Shown here: piece by piece, positions 1-7,100 of the stretch
How positions within the stretch are numbered: position 1 is the first letter of the stretch
Layout of the letters: every line of letters starts with the position of its first letter
NCBI GenBank assembly: GCA_963169135.1
Contig: CAUJEQ010000020.1
Location: forward strand, 1 to 12,519
Direction of reading: 5' to 3'
DNA from: Chloroflexota bacterium
GTDB taxonomy: Bacteria; Chloroflexota; Dehalococcoidia; Tepidiformales; Tepidiformaceae
Length of the DNA stretch: 12,519 nucleotides
Position numbers and translations under genes: made by a program
Notes under the pieces: generated by a model
Databases searched by the model: none
What the model saw: only the letters and a program-made list of their open reading frames with translations
Told to the model about the DNA's origin: nothing

Positions 1-1
1 T

Positions 2-139
2 TCTGTCTCCGGCGTATTCACGGCCGGCGACATGACGCGCGGCCAGTCGCTCATTGTCTGGGCGATCGCCGAGGGCCGTGCCGCGGCACGGGGCATCGAT
101 GAATACCTGATGGGTGAGACGCTGCTGCCCGGGAACTAA
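2..139 (+). CDS. gltD: Glutamate synthase small subunit, C-terminal end (partial)
   Basis: Only the last 45 codons are inside the window; the frame is open from base 2 and ends at TAA 137-139. The fragment reads VFTAGDMTRGQSLIVWAIAE, then GRAAARGIDEYLMG. This is the characteristic C-terminal end of the NADPH-dependent glutamate synthase small subunit and its relatives, where the AGD segment contacts FAD and the following helix carries GRxAAR. GltD passes electrons from NADPH through FAD and iron-sulfur clusters to the large subunit, which makes two glutamates from glutamine and 2-oxoglutarate. Its TAA overlaps the TAG of the convergent acetyltransferase gene (136-138), so there is no room for a conventional terminator between them. 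A related FAD oxidoreductase with the same C-terminus cannot be excluded from so short a piece. Confidence 0.85.
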   Translation, partial: SVSGVFTAGDMTRGQSLIVWAIAEGRAAARGIDEYLMGETLLPGN

Positions 140-726
140 CCGGTGGCCGGGCCCGCCGGCTTCCGCGCGGGTCCGAGTGGGAACTCATGCGGGATGATTC
201 GGGCCGGGACGCCGACGGCGGTGCTGTTGGGCGGCACATCGCCGAGCACGACGGCGTTCGCGCCGATCCGGGAGTTATCACCGACGGCGATCGGCCCCAG
301 GAGCTTTGCCCCCGTCCCGATGAACACGTTGCGACCGATGGTGGGGCCCGCAAGGGAAGGCCCGGGGCCGCCGGTGTCCAGGCCGATGGTGACGAACGGC
401 GCGACGTTGCACTGCGGCCCGATGGTGGTGGTGCCATCGATGATCACCTGGCCATGATTCACGAGGAGCCCCGGCCCGATGGTGACGGAGTCGCCGATTG
501 AGACCCCGGCGAGGAGCATCGTCACGCGCCGGCAGAGGTTCGGGACGAGGGGTATCCGTTTCTGGCGCGTCCATGCCTGGAAGCGGTAGACCAGGACGAC
601 CTGGAGTTCGGCCGAAAGCAGGATGGATGCGACGCGTTCGGCGCGGAGCCCGAGAAGCGCCCGGACGCGAGGCACGCTGTGCCAGTTCACGCCGAGGTCG
701 ATGTCGCGCGAGACGTTTTCGAACAC
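136..726 (-). CDS. Serine acetyltransferase-like hexapeptide-repeat acyltransferase
   Basis: This 196-residue protein belongs to the left-handed beta-helix (hexapeptide) acyltransferases, which use acetyl- or acyl-CoA, usually as trimers. Residues 1-70 form a short, probably helical N-terminus; residues 75-175 carry the isoleucine-rich repeats (VSIGDSVTIGPG, VIIDGTTTIG, IGTGAKLLGPIAVGD). The end VVLGDVPPNSTAVGVPARII is typical of the CysE/EpsC-like group. The catalytic-type His is H91 in VNHG, but CysE has Asp-His there and this protein has Asn-His. The second CysE active-site region, RHPKI, appears here as AGPTI with no His. It is shorter than E. coli CysE and lacks most of the CysE N-terminal domain. 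The acceptor may therefore be serine, a sugar or an envelope molecule. The start is GTG 726-724, 37 nt after the polyprenyl synthase gene, so it is probably last in that operon. Family is clear, substrate is not. Confidence 0.85.
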   Translation of the reverse strand: MFENVSRDIDLGVNWHSVPRVRALLGLRAERVASILLSAELQVVLVYRFQAWTRQKRIPLVPNLCRRVTMLLAGVSIGDSVTIGPGLLVNHGQVIIDGTTTIGPQCNVAPFVTIGLDTGGPGPSLAGPTIGRNVFIGTGAKLLGPIAVGDNSRIGANAVVLGDVPPNSTAVGVPARIIPHEFPLGPARKPAGPATG

Positions 727-763
727 ACGCTGACGCTAGGCGAGTGCCCGGAAACAGGCAATC

Positions 764-1768
764 TCAAGCGTCGCGTTCGATCAAGTACGTGCCGATGGCG
801 CTCAGGTCATCCTTCTGCGCGCGCGCCAGGTCCATGGTTTCGAGGATGGCCGCCGCCGCGGCCGCCTGGCGCTCGGCGGCTTCCCTCGTGAACTCCTCGG
901 CGCCAGATTCGCGGAGGGCTGCGGTGACTGCCGAGACGTCCGCTTCGGTCAGCTCCGGGCGCGCGTAGATTTCGCGGATGGTCTTCCCACCGGGGCCCAG
1001 GAGCGCGTGGAGGACCGGCAGAGTCTTCTTCTTGCGGGCGACATCGTTGGTATTGGACTTGCCGGTGACGTTAGGGTCGCCCCAGGTACCGAGGTAGTCG
1101 TCGTGAATCTGGAATGCGAGGCCGATGGATTCGCCCCACCGCCCTAACGCCTCTGCGGTGGCGGGCGGTGCCCCGGCCAGCGTGGCCCCGATTGCAAGGG
1201 GGGAGCCCAGGAGAGCACCCGTCTTCCCGCTGATCATCGCCAGGTACTCGTCCGTCGTCACGTCGTCTCGCGACTCGAACGAGAGGTCGGCCCACTGGCC
1301 GCCGATCATTCGGCCGACGGCCTCCGTCAGCAGCTGGAGGGCGGCCAGGCGCCGCTCCGGAGAGGCAGTGCCCTCCAGGAGCGCCGAGGTTGCTCTGGAG
1401 TATAGGAAGTCGCCCGCGTTGATCGCCTGTGCGGTGCCGAGGAGGGCCCAGAGTGTCGGGCGGCCGTGGCGCTCGGCGTCGTGGTCCTGGACCTCGTCGT
1501 GGATGAGCGAGAAGTTGTGGACCAGCTCGACCGCGACCGCGCCGGGCATTGCGACTTCCGCGTTGCCGAAGAGCCCGCCGGCGTAGAGGCAAAGGGCGGG
1601 GCGGATCCGCTTGCCGCCAGCGTTAGCCGCCCGGCCGGACTGGTCCTCCCAGCCCATTACATAACGACAGGCGGCTGCAAGCTGCGAATGATCGGTGCCA
1701 ACCGCGGCCCGGAGCGCCGCTTCAAGGGGGATGAGGTGCGACGCGAGCGACCCGGGGAGCGCGGCCAC
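764..1768 (-). CDS. Trans-isoprenyl (polyprenyl) diphosphate synthase
   Basis: This enzyme condenses isopentenyl diphosphate with allylic diphosphates to make a short or medium prenyl chain (farnesyl, geranylgeranyl or longer) in the cytoplasm. From the chosen start it has 334 residues. It shows GGKRIRP (51-57), the first Asp-rich motif as DEVQD (91-95, with Glu as second residue), GKTGAL (181-186) and the second Asp-rich motif region FQIHDDYLGTWGD (219-231), followed by KKKTLP (246-251). The second motif reads DDYLG rather than the usual DDxxD, although a later Asp (231) may serve. An aromatic residue (F86) five positions before the first motif is a position known to limit chain length, which favours a C15-C20 product; that is inference. 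The start is GTG 1768-1766, one base after the dxs stop, indicating translational coupling. The frame stays open upstream, but that part is dxs read in the wrong frame. Adjacency to dxs puts both in isoprenoid synthesis. Confidence 0.9.
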   Translation of the reverse strand: MAALPGSLASHLIPLEAALRAAVGTDHSQLAAACRYVMGWEDQSGRAANAGGKRIRPALCLYAGGLFGNAEVAMPGAVAVELVHNFSLIHDEVQDHDAERHGRPTLWALLGTAQAINAGDFLYSRATSALLEGTASPERRLAALQLLTEAVGRMIGGQWADLSFESRDDVTTDEYLAMISGKTGALLGSPLAIGATLAGAPPATAEALGRWGESIGLAFQIHDDYLGTWGDPNVTGKSNTNDVARKKKTLPVLHALLGPGGKTIREIYARPELTEADVSAVTAALRESGAEEFTREAAERQAAAAAAILETMDLARAQKDDLSAIGTYLIERDA

Positions 1769-1769
1769 C

Positions 1770-3698
1770 TCAGGGCGCCACGGTCGCCGCGCTGGCGTCT
1801 GCGGGAGCCGCGCGGTGGGCGGGGAGCAGTTCGCGAACCCTGGCCGCGATGCCGGCGGCATCGACCTGGTAGATCTGGCGGAACATGGTCTGTGGGCCGT
1901 GATCGACGATGGCATCCGGCATGGTCAGGTTGGCCAGGCAGCGGTCGGCCAGGCACGCATCGGCAAGAGCCTCGAGGACGGCATCGCCAAAGCCGCCAGC
2001 CCGGACGTTTTCCTCGACGGTCACAAGGCCGCCGGTGGAGCGGGCATAGCGGATGAGGAGCTCAGCATCGAGTGGCTTTGCATAACGCGCATTGATGACG
2101 GCAGCGTCGATTCCCGCCCCGGCGAGGATGTCGGCCGCTCGCAGGCACTCGTTCACCGACACGCCAAAGCCGACGAGCGTCACGTCCCGGCCTTCGCGGA
2201 GCACCTCGCCCTTTCCGATGGGCAGTTGCTTCATGGGCAGGTCCGTCGGGGCGCCCGGGCCGGAACCGCGGGGAAACCGGACGGAGAACGGCCCATCGTG
2301 GTGGATGCCAGTGAAGAGGAGATCACGAAGCTCGGTTTCGTCTTTCGGCGCGCTCACCACCATGTTCGGGAGGCAGCGGAGGAAGCTGATGTCGATAAAG
2401 CCCTGGTGCGTCTTGCCGTCATCACCGACGAACCCGGCCCGATCGAGCGCGAAGACGACCGGGAGGTCCTGGACGACGACATCGTGCACGACGGAGTCAA
2501 AGCCGCGCTGGAGGAAGGTCGAATAGATCGCGGCGATGGGCCGGATGCCCTGGGTTGCGAGCCCAGCCGCGAAGGTCACGGCGTGCTGCTCGGCGATGCC
2601 GACGTCGAAGACGCGATCGGGGTGCTTCGCATGGACCGGAGCGAGGCCGGTACCTTCGAGCATGGCAGCGGTGACAGCGACCACGCGCGGGTCGGACTCA
2701 ATGAGTTCCTGCGTGGCCTGGGCGAACACCTGGCTGTACGTCGGCCGGGCGGGCGGCGCGTCGGCGCTCACCGGCTTCTTCAGCCAGTAGGTGCCGCTAT
2801 GACTCTTGATCGGGTCGGCCTCGGCCTCGGGGATTCCATGGCCCTTCTCGGTGAGGATGTGGAGCAGGACTGGCTTGCCTTCGACCTTCTTGATAGAGGC
2901 GAGAGTGATTTCGAGTTCCTGGATGTTGTGGCCGTCGACGGGCCCGTAGTACTCGAAACCGAATTGCTCCCAGAACCTTGCGGGGACGAGGAGGTCGCGG
3001 AAGCTGGTCTTGACGCGCTTGGCGCCTTGCCACATCTGCCGTCCGAGCGGGACGTGTTCGGCAAACTCACCAATCTGGCGCTTGGCATTCCGGTAGAGCG
3101 GATCCACCCGGAGCTTGTTCACGTTGCGGGAGAGCGCGCCGACGTTCGGCGAGATGGACATCGCGTTGTCGTTGAGGACCACGAGGAGGCGCTGGGTGCC
3201 GAGGTGGCCGGCATGGTTCATGGCTTCAAGCGCCATCCCGGCAGTCATGGCGCCGTCGCCGATGATGGCAATGGCGTAGAAATCATCGCCGAGCAGGTCG
3301 CGGGCGGCGGCGATGCCAACGGCCGCGGAGATGGACGTGCCCGCATGTCCAGCGCCGAAGGCGTCGTGTTCGCTCTCGTTCCGGTCGGCGAAACCGGAGA
3401 GCCCACCGAATTGGCGGATGGTGTTCATCCGCTCCTTGCGGCCGGTCAGGATCTTATGGACGTACACCTGATGGCTGACGTCCCAAATGATCTTGTCTTT
3501 CGGGGAGTCGAAAAGCCGATGGAGGGCGATGGAGAGTTCCACGACGCCCAGGTTGGAAGCGAGGTGGCCGCCGCCGCCAATGCAATCGACCGTCTCAACG
3601 AGAAACTGCCGGACCTCGGTGGCAAGTTCGTCGAGCTGCTCATAGGTGAGGCTGCGGAGGTCGCGAGGACCCTCGACGCGATCGAGAATCTGGGTCAA
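1770..3698 (-). CDS. dxs: 1-deoxy-D-xylulose-5-phosphate synthase
   Basis: DXS condenses pyruvate and glyceraldehyde 3-phosphate, with thiamine diphosphate and Mg2+, to make DXP, the first step of the MEP isoprenoid pathway (DXP also feeds thiamine and pyridoxal synthesis). The 642-residue length is normal. Visible marks are GGHLASNLG (43-51), WDVSHQVYVHKILTGR (72-87), the thiamine-diphosphate/Mg motif GDGAMTAGMALEAMN (147-161) with LNDN (175-178), the catalytic Glu in GIAEQH (E369), DRAGFVGDDGKTHQG (418-432) and a C-terminal transketolase domain (about 500-630). The segment commonly GHSSTSIS in the family is GHAGTSIS here (117-124). The start is TTG 3698-3696, chosen because AGGAGGG lies 8 nt before it. 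The histidine kinase gene ends 115 bp upstream on the same strand with no clear terminator between, so readthrough from the two-component genes is plausible. Confidence 0.97.
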   Translation of the reverse strand: MTQILDRVEGPRDLRSLTYEQLDELATEVRQFLVETVDCIGGGGHLASNLGVVELSIALHRLFDSPKDKIIWDVSHQVYVHKILTGRKERMNTIRQFGGLSGFADRNESEHDAFGAGHAGTSISAAVGIAAARDLLGDDFYAIAIIGDGAMTAGMALEAMNHAGHLGTQRLLVVLNDNAMSISPNVGALSRNVNKLRVDPLYRNAKRQIGEFAEHVPLGRQMWQGAKRVKTSFRDLLVPARFWEQFGFEYYGPVDGHNIQELEITLASIKKVEGKPVLLHILTEKGHGIPEAEADPIKSHSGTYWLKKPVSADAPPARPTYSQVFAQATQELIESDPRVVAVTAAMLEGTGLAPVHAKHPDRVFDVGIAEQHAVTFAAGLATQGIRPIAAIYSTFLQRGFDSVVHDVVVQDLPVVFALDRAGFVGDDGKTHQGFIDISFLRCLPNMVVSAPKDETELRDLLFTGIHHDGPFSVRFPRGSGPGAPTDLPMKQLPIGKGEVLREGRDVTLVGFGVSVNECLRAADILAGAGIDAAVINARYAKPLDAELLIRYARSTGGLVTVEENVRAGGFGDAVLEALADACLADRCLANLTMPDAIVDHGPQTMFRQIYQVDAAGIAARVRELLPAHRAAPADASAATVAP

Positions 3699-3706
3699 GC
3701 CGGGTT

Positions 3707-3713
3707 CCCTCCT
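3707..3713 (-). promoter_or_regulatory. Strong Shine-Dalgarno sequence of dxs
   Basis: On the minus strand this reads AGGAGGG, 8 nt before TTG 3698. It is the strongest ribosome-binding site I see in the window and fixes the TTG as the dxs start. The rest of the 115-bp gap up to the kinase stop (3699-3813) shows no convincing promoter or hairpin, only two CGTACG hexamers at 3751 and 3791. Confidence 0.8.
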
Positions 3714-3813
3714 GGCAGCAACCAGTAGGCCACGAGCCGCGCTGGACTGCCGTACGGTGGCTTACCTCGATGAGGGTCACCAGAACGGAACGTACGAGCG
3801 CCCCCGATGTGGG

Positions 3814-5073
3814 TCAAGACTGGCGCGGTTCGAAGGTCAACGAAGAGTCAGGATGAACACCCGTGCGAACGCGAGCGGGGGCTGCGGGAGCCGCGACCGG
3901 GAGCGAGATCGTAAACCTCGTACCCTTGCCGGGAGCGGACTCGGCGCCGACCGTGCCACCGAGCGATTCGACGAGCTCTTTCACGATGGATAACCCGAGC
4001 CCGGTGCCCCCTTCACGGCGGCTCCGGCCCTTATCCGTCCGGTAGAAGCGGTCGAAGATGCGCCCGATGTCCTGAAGCTCGATGCCCACGCCGTTGTCGG
4101 CCACCTGGACGATTCCGCCGCCCGGGCTGGAACGGACCGAGAGCGTGACTGTGCTGCCCTCACCGGAGTATTTGATGGCGTTGTCCACCAGGTTCAGCAC
4201 ACAGCGATAGATCAAATCCGGGCTGGTTTCGACCTCGACCGGCTCGGTGACTGCCGGGACGAGTGAGACGTGGCGCGCGGACGCGAGCGGTCCGAGCTGG
4301 CTCAGGACTTCCATCGCAAGGTCACCCAGGTTCACCGCTTCCTTCTCCACACTGGCGCCATCGTCATTGGTCAGCAGCAGAAGGTCCTCGCTGAGTCGCG
4401 TGAGGCGTTCGGTCTGGGTCTTGATGGTGGCCAGCAGGTCGCGGTACTCGTCCGGGGTGGCCTCGGCGTCCATCTCGGTGACTTCGATGTTGGTGCGGAT
4501 CGCGGCGAGGGGCGTGCGCAGTTCGTGGGATGCGTCCTGGACGAACTGGCGCTGGCGTTCGAAGGAGTGTTCGAGGCGGCCGATCATCGAGTCGAAAGTC
4601 TGGGCAAGGTCCCAGAGTTCGTCCTGGGGGCCTTCGTAGTTGATCCGGCGGCTGAGGTTGGTCGCGCTGATTTCGGAGGCGGCCTGGGTGATGTCTCGCA
4701 CGGGCCGGAGCATCATCCCGGACAAGACATAACCACCGACACCGGAGGCGAGTGCCAGTCCGACCACGCTGAGGAGTGAGAGGTAACGAAGGCGGTCGAT
4801 GTTCTCCGAGTAGATCTGGTCCTCGGCCTCGCGAAGGGTGACGTTCTCGCGGAGGCGCGGGACAAAGCCGGTGATGGCTTGCCCGGGCCCGGTGCGGACC
4901 GGCTGCCACTCGATGTCGTTGTACTGGACGCCCTCGTAGATGGTTCCTGGCTGGTCGAGCCGCACCGCGATGTTCAGGGCGAGCACGAATGCCACGCCGA
5001 ACACGAGCAGGAGGCTGGAATACCAGACGGTGAGCCGGAAGCGGATGCTCCGGGTGAATGCCGGTAGCTGCAC
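3814..5073 (-). CDS. Membrane sensor histidine kinase (HAMP, HisKA, HATPase_c)
   Basis: This 419-residue orthodox two-component sensor senses a signal outside or in the membrane, autophosphorylates on His and passes the phosphate to a response regulator. In order: TM1 (about 14-36), an extracytoplasmic loop of only about 60 residues (37-96), TM2 (about 97-118), a HAMP linker (about 119-172), the H-box FVQDASHELRTPLA with H183, the N-box LVDNAIKYS (N298), the G1 box DNGVGI (326-331), the F-box IFDRFYR (339-345) and the G2 box GGTGLGLSIV (355-364). A low-complexity Ala/Pro-rich tail follows residue 392. The GTG start (5073-5071) lies one base after the stop of the response regulator gene, so the two are almost certainly co-translated partners. 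The small sensor loop gives no clue to the ligand. All catalytic boxes look intact. Confidence 0.95.
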   Translation of the reverse strand: MQLPAFTRSIRFRLTVWYSSLLLVFGVAFVLALNIAVRLDQPGTIYEGVQYNDIEWQPVRTGPGQAITGFVPRLRENVTLREAEDQIYSENIDRLRYLSLLSVVGLALASGVGGYVLSGMMLRPVRDITQAASEISATNLSRRINYEGPQDELWDLAQTFDSMIGRLEHSFERQRQFVQDASHELRTPLAAIRTNIEVTEMDAEATPDEYRDLLATIKTQTERLTRLSEDLLLLTNDDGASVEKEAVNLGDLAMEVLSQLGPLASARHVSLVPAVTEPVEVETSPDLIYRCVLNLVDNAIKYSGEGSTVTLSVRSSPGGGIVQVADNGVGIELQDIGRIFDRFYRTDKGRSRREGGTGLGLSIVKELVESLGGTVGAESAPGKGTRFTISLPVAAPAAPARVRTGVHPDSSLTFEPRQS

Positions 5074-5074
5074 G

Positions 5075-5737
5075 CTAGAGGACGTAGCCCTTTCCGCGAA
5101 TGGTTTCGATGAGTTGCTCTTCGAAGCCCTCGTTGAGTTTCCTTCGAAGGTTGTTCATGTGCACCTTCACGGTCTGGGTGAAGGGGTTGGCGTGCTCGTC
5201 CCAAATGTGTTCCAGGAGCTCTTCCTGGGGCACGGCCCGGCCTTCGTTTCGCGCCAGGTAGTAGACCAGGGCGAACTCCTTGGGCGTCAGGTGGATATCC
5301 TTGCCGTCTCGTTTTGCCCGATTGGTGTTCGGGTCGAGTTCGAGGCCGCGTGTGTTGATCACGGGCTCGCGCAGGCCGCCGTCCCTGCGGGCGATGGCAC
5401 GGATGCGCGCGGCGAGTTCGCTGAAGGCGAACGGCTTGACGAGGTAGTCGTCGGCGCCGTAATCGAGGCCTTCGATGCGCTCCTTAATGGAGCTGCGGGC
5501 AGTCAACATAATAATGCCTCCGCCGAAGCGGTCCTCGCGCAGCCGGCGGCACACTTCGAGACCGTCGATGCGTGGCAGATTCAAGTCCAGGCAGATGACG
5601 TCGTAGTTGTTGACGGTCGCCTTGTCGAGGGCCTCGGCGCCGTCACGGGCGACATCGACAGCGTAGCCTTGCTTGATGAGGCCCCGTTCGATGGCTGTGG
5701 CGATGGACTCTTCGTCCTCGACGACGAGAACGCGCAT
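5075..5737 (-). CDS. OmpR/PhoB-family response regulator
   Basis: This 220-residue DNA-binding regulator is the partner of the downstream kinase. The receiver domain (1-118) has the acidic pair E7-D8, the phosphoacceptor D51 in CLDLNLPRIDG, the switch T79 in MLTARS and K101 in YLVKPF, so it should be phosphorylatable. The C-terminal winged helix (about 125-220) has LTPKEFALVYYLARN, the recognition-helix region VKVHMNNLRRKL and the terminal wing IRGKGYVL. The start is ATG 5737-5735, with GGAG six nt before it (5744-5747 on the minus strand). The frame is open as far as base 5938, but residues before this ATG do not look like a receiver and would overlap fbaB. The gene is divergent from fbaB across a 178-bp gap. 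Its targets cannot be read from sequence; the operon next door (dxs and prenyl synthase) is the obvious candidate. Confidence 0.95.
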   Translation of the reverse strand: MRVLVVEDEESIATAIERGLIKQGYAVDVARDGAEALDKATVNNYDVICLDLNLPRIDGLEVCRRLREDRFGGGIIMLTARSSIKERIEGLDYGADDYLVKPFAFSELAARIRAIARRDGGLREPVINTRGLELDPNTNRAKRDGKDIHLTPKEFALVYYLARNEGRAVPQEELLEHIWDEHANPFTQTVKVHMNNLRRKLNEGFEEQLIETIRGKGYVL

Positions 5738-5773
5738 ATTGAGCTCCGTAAGGAAATGGTACATCCACCCTAT

Positions 5774-5821
5774 CCGGCAGCGGCCACAGCGAAGGTAAAG
5801 ATTAGTGCGGGGCGCTGCCGG
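5774..5821. repeat. 9-bp inverted repeat in the divergent response regulator/fbaB region
   Basis: CCGGCAGCG (5774-5782) is matched perfectly by CGCTGCCGG (5813-5821), with a 30-bp spacer. It lies in the gap between the response regulator start (5737) and the fbaB start (5916). It could be a two-site operator or a long-loop hairpin in the leader of the response regulator mRNA. The wide spacer argues against a terminator. Confidence 0.45.
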
Positions 5822-5853
5822 GCGGGGGCGGGCGGCGATCCGGGCAGAGGGCG

Positions 5854-5859
5854 TATCAT
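5854..5859 (+). promoter_or_regulatory. Possible -10 box for fbaB
   Basis: TATCAT lies 56 nt before the fbaB ATG in an otherwise very GC-rich stretch. No matching -35 hexamer is visible at the expected distance, so this is a weak call. Confidence 0.25.
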
Positions 5860-5904
5860 GGCGCCGCGGAACGCCGCCCAAGTGCCGCGCTCCAGACTTG
5901 GAAC

Positions 5905-5909
5905 GAGGA
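5905..5909 (+). promoter_or_regulatory. Ribosome-binding site of fbaB
   Basis: GAGGA lies 6 nt before ATG 5916. It decides the start: the frame is open from base 5805, but the 37 upstream codons are Arg/Gly-rich and unlike the family, whereas the protein from this ATG begins with a normal aldolase N-terminus. Confidence 0.65.
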
Positions 5910-5915
5910 CGTCTG

Positions 5916-7019
5916 ATGGTAGTCGCCGACCGGCCCATTCAAGAACTCACACTGGACCACATCGCCGGGCTCCTGGGGTCCGACGCCGAGTACCTGCTCC
6001 AGCACCAGTGCCAGACGATCCCGAAGGAATCGCTCCACCTTCCGGGGCCGGACTTCGTGACGCGCGTGACGGCAGCATCCGACCGGTCGCCCCAGGTTCT
6101 CCGGAACCTGCAGTCGATTTTCGACCACGGCCGGCTGGGTGGCACTGGCTACGTCTCGATTCTGCCGGTAGACCAGGGTATCGAGCACTCCGGCGGTGCC
6201 TCGTTCGCCAAGAACCCGGCGTACTTCGACCCGGAGAACATCGTCCAGCTTGCGATTGAGGGCGGCTGCAACGCGGTGGCATCGACCTACGGTGTGCTGG
6301 GCTCGGTAGCGCGCAAGTACGCGCACCGGCTGCCGTTCATCGTGAAGATCAACCATAACGAGCTGCTGACCTATCCCAACAAGTTCGACCAGATCATGTT
6401 CGGGACGGTGAAAGAGGCCTGGAACACCGGGGCAGCCGCGGTCGGGGCGACGATTTATTTCGGATCGGATGAGAGTTCGCGCCAGATCGTGGCTGTGGCC
6501 GAGGCGTTTGCCTACGCCCACGAGCTCGGCATGGCGACCGTGCTGTGGTGCTATCTGCGCAACCCCGGTTTCAAGGTCGACGGCCTGAACCACGAGACCT
6601 CGGCCGACCTGACCGGGCAGGCGAACCACCTGGGTGTGACCATCCAGGCCGACATCGTGAAGCAGAAGCTCCCCGAGCAGAACGGCGGCTTCAAGGCGCT
6701 CAATGCCAACGGCGTGACCTATGGCAAGAGCGACGAACGCATGTACACGAAGCTGACGACCGACCACCCGATCGACCTGACCCGGTACCAGGTCGCGAAC
6801 GGTTACATGGGCCGGATCGGTCTCATTAATTCGGGCGGCGCAAGCAGTGGGGAGAGCGACCTGTCGGAGGCCGTGAAGACCGCGGTCGTCAACAAGCGCG
6901 CCGGGGGCATGGGACTCATCAGTGGGAGGAAGGCCTTCCAGCGGCCTATGGCCGAGGGTATCCAGCTCCTGAACGCCATCCAGGATGTGTATCGCTGCAG
7001 CGGGGTCACGGTGGCGTAG
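5916..7019 (+). CDS. fbaB: Class I fructose-bisphosphate aldolase (FbaB/DhnA type)
   Basis: This 367-residue Schiff-base aldolase reversibly cleaves fructose 1,6-bisphosphate to dihydroxyacetone phosphate and glyceraldehyde 3-phosphate in glycolysis and gluconeogenesis. It matches the E. coli FbaB type along its length: LLQHQCQTIP (27-36), GTGYVSILPVDQGIEHS (76-92), YFDPENIV, VASTYGVLGS, GATIYFGSDESSRQI, SADLTGQANHL, the Schiff-base lysine region ADIVKQK (246-251; K249 by alignment from memory), and the phosphate-binding GLINSGGASSGESDL and NKRAGGMGLISGRKAF. The N-terminus is about 12 residues longer than the E. coli protein. The gene stands alone on the plus strand, with a palindromic terminator 30 nt downstream and convergent to the next gene. 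Glyceraldehyde 3-phosphate is a substrate of DXS, so the neighbours are metabolically connected, though co-regulation is only inference. Confidence 0.96.
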   Translation: MVVADRPIQELTLDHIAGLLGSDAEYLLQHQCQTIPKESLHLPGPDFVTRVTAASDRSPQVLRNLQSIFDHGRLGGTGYVSILPVDQGIEHSGGASFAKNPAYFDPENIVQLAIEGGCNAVASTYGVLGSVARKYAHRLPFIVKINHNELLTYPNKFDQIMFGTVKEAWNTGAAAVGATIYFGSDESSRQIVAVAEAFAYAHELGMATVLWCYLRNPGFKVDGLNHETSADLTGQANHLGVTIQADIVKQKLPEQNGGFKALNANGVTYGKSDERMYTKLTTDHPIDLTRYQVANGYMGRIGLINSGGASSGESDLSEAVKTAVVNKRAGGMGLISGRKAFQRPMAEGIQLLNAIQDVYRCSGVTVA

Positions 7020-7049
7020 GCCGGTGCCCGCCCCTTCGACCAACAAGGA

Positions 7050-7077
7050 GAGAGCCCGGCCAATTGGCCGGGCTCTC
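7050..7077. terminator. Perfect 28-bp palindrome, bidirectional terminator
   Basis: GAGAGCCCGGCCAA (7050-7063) is followed at once by its exact reverse complement (7064-7077). As RNA it folds into a 12-bp GC-rich stem with an AAUU loop on either strand. It sits 30 nt after the fbaB stop and 23 nt beyond the stop of the convergent regulator, where a shared terminator is expected. Neither side has a real T-tract, so it may need a factor or act as an mRNA 3' end stabiliser. Confidence 0.75.
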
Positions 7078-7100
7078 ATGCATTCCGACGGGGGCTTGAA

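Noticed and set aside
1769..1915. Longer N-terminus of the polyprenyl synthase reaching base 1915
   Set aside because: It would lie wholly within the 3' end of dxs in another frame with a low-complexity Pro/Arg/Ser sequence. GTG 1768 just after the dxs stop fits translational coupling.
1695..3728. A 677-codon open frame on the plus strand opposite dxs
   Set aside because: It is the antisense shadow of dxs in high-GC DNA. Its Asp/Glu/Gly/Val-rich composition is that of a mirror frame, and the opposite strand encodes a full-length conserved enzyme.
5805..5915. Upstream extension of fbaB from base 5805
   Set aside because: The codons are Arg/Gly-rich and unlike aldolases, and they cover the intergenic inverted repeat. 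GAGGA before ATG 5916 supports the shorter form.
4940..6259. A 439-codon plus-strand frame across the response regulator and fbaB start
   Set aside because: It overlaps two well-supported genes in other frames, has no domain and changes character midway.
5856..7079. A 407-codon open frame opposite fbaB
   Set aside because: It is a shadow of fbaB, with Arg/Val/His-rich composition and no recognisable domain; it also crosses the palindromic terminator.
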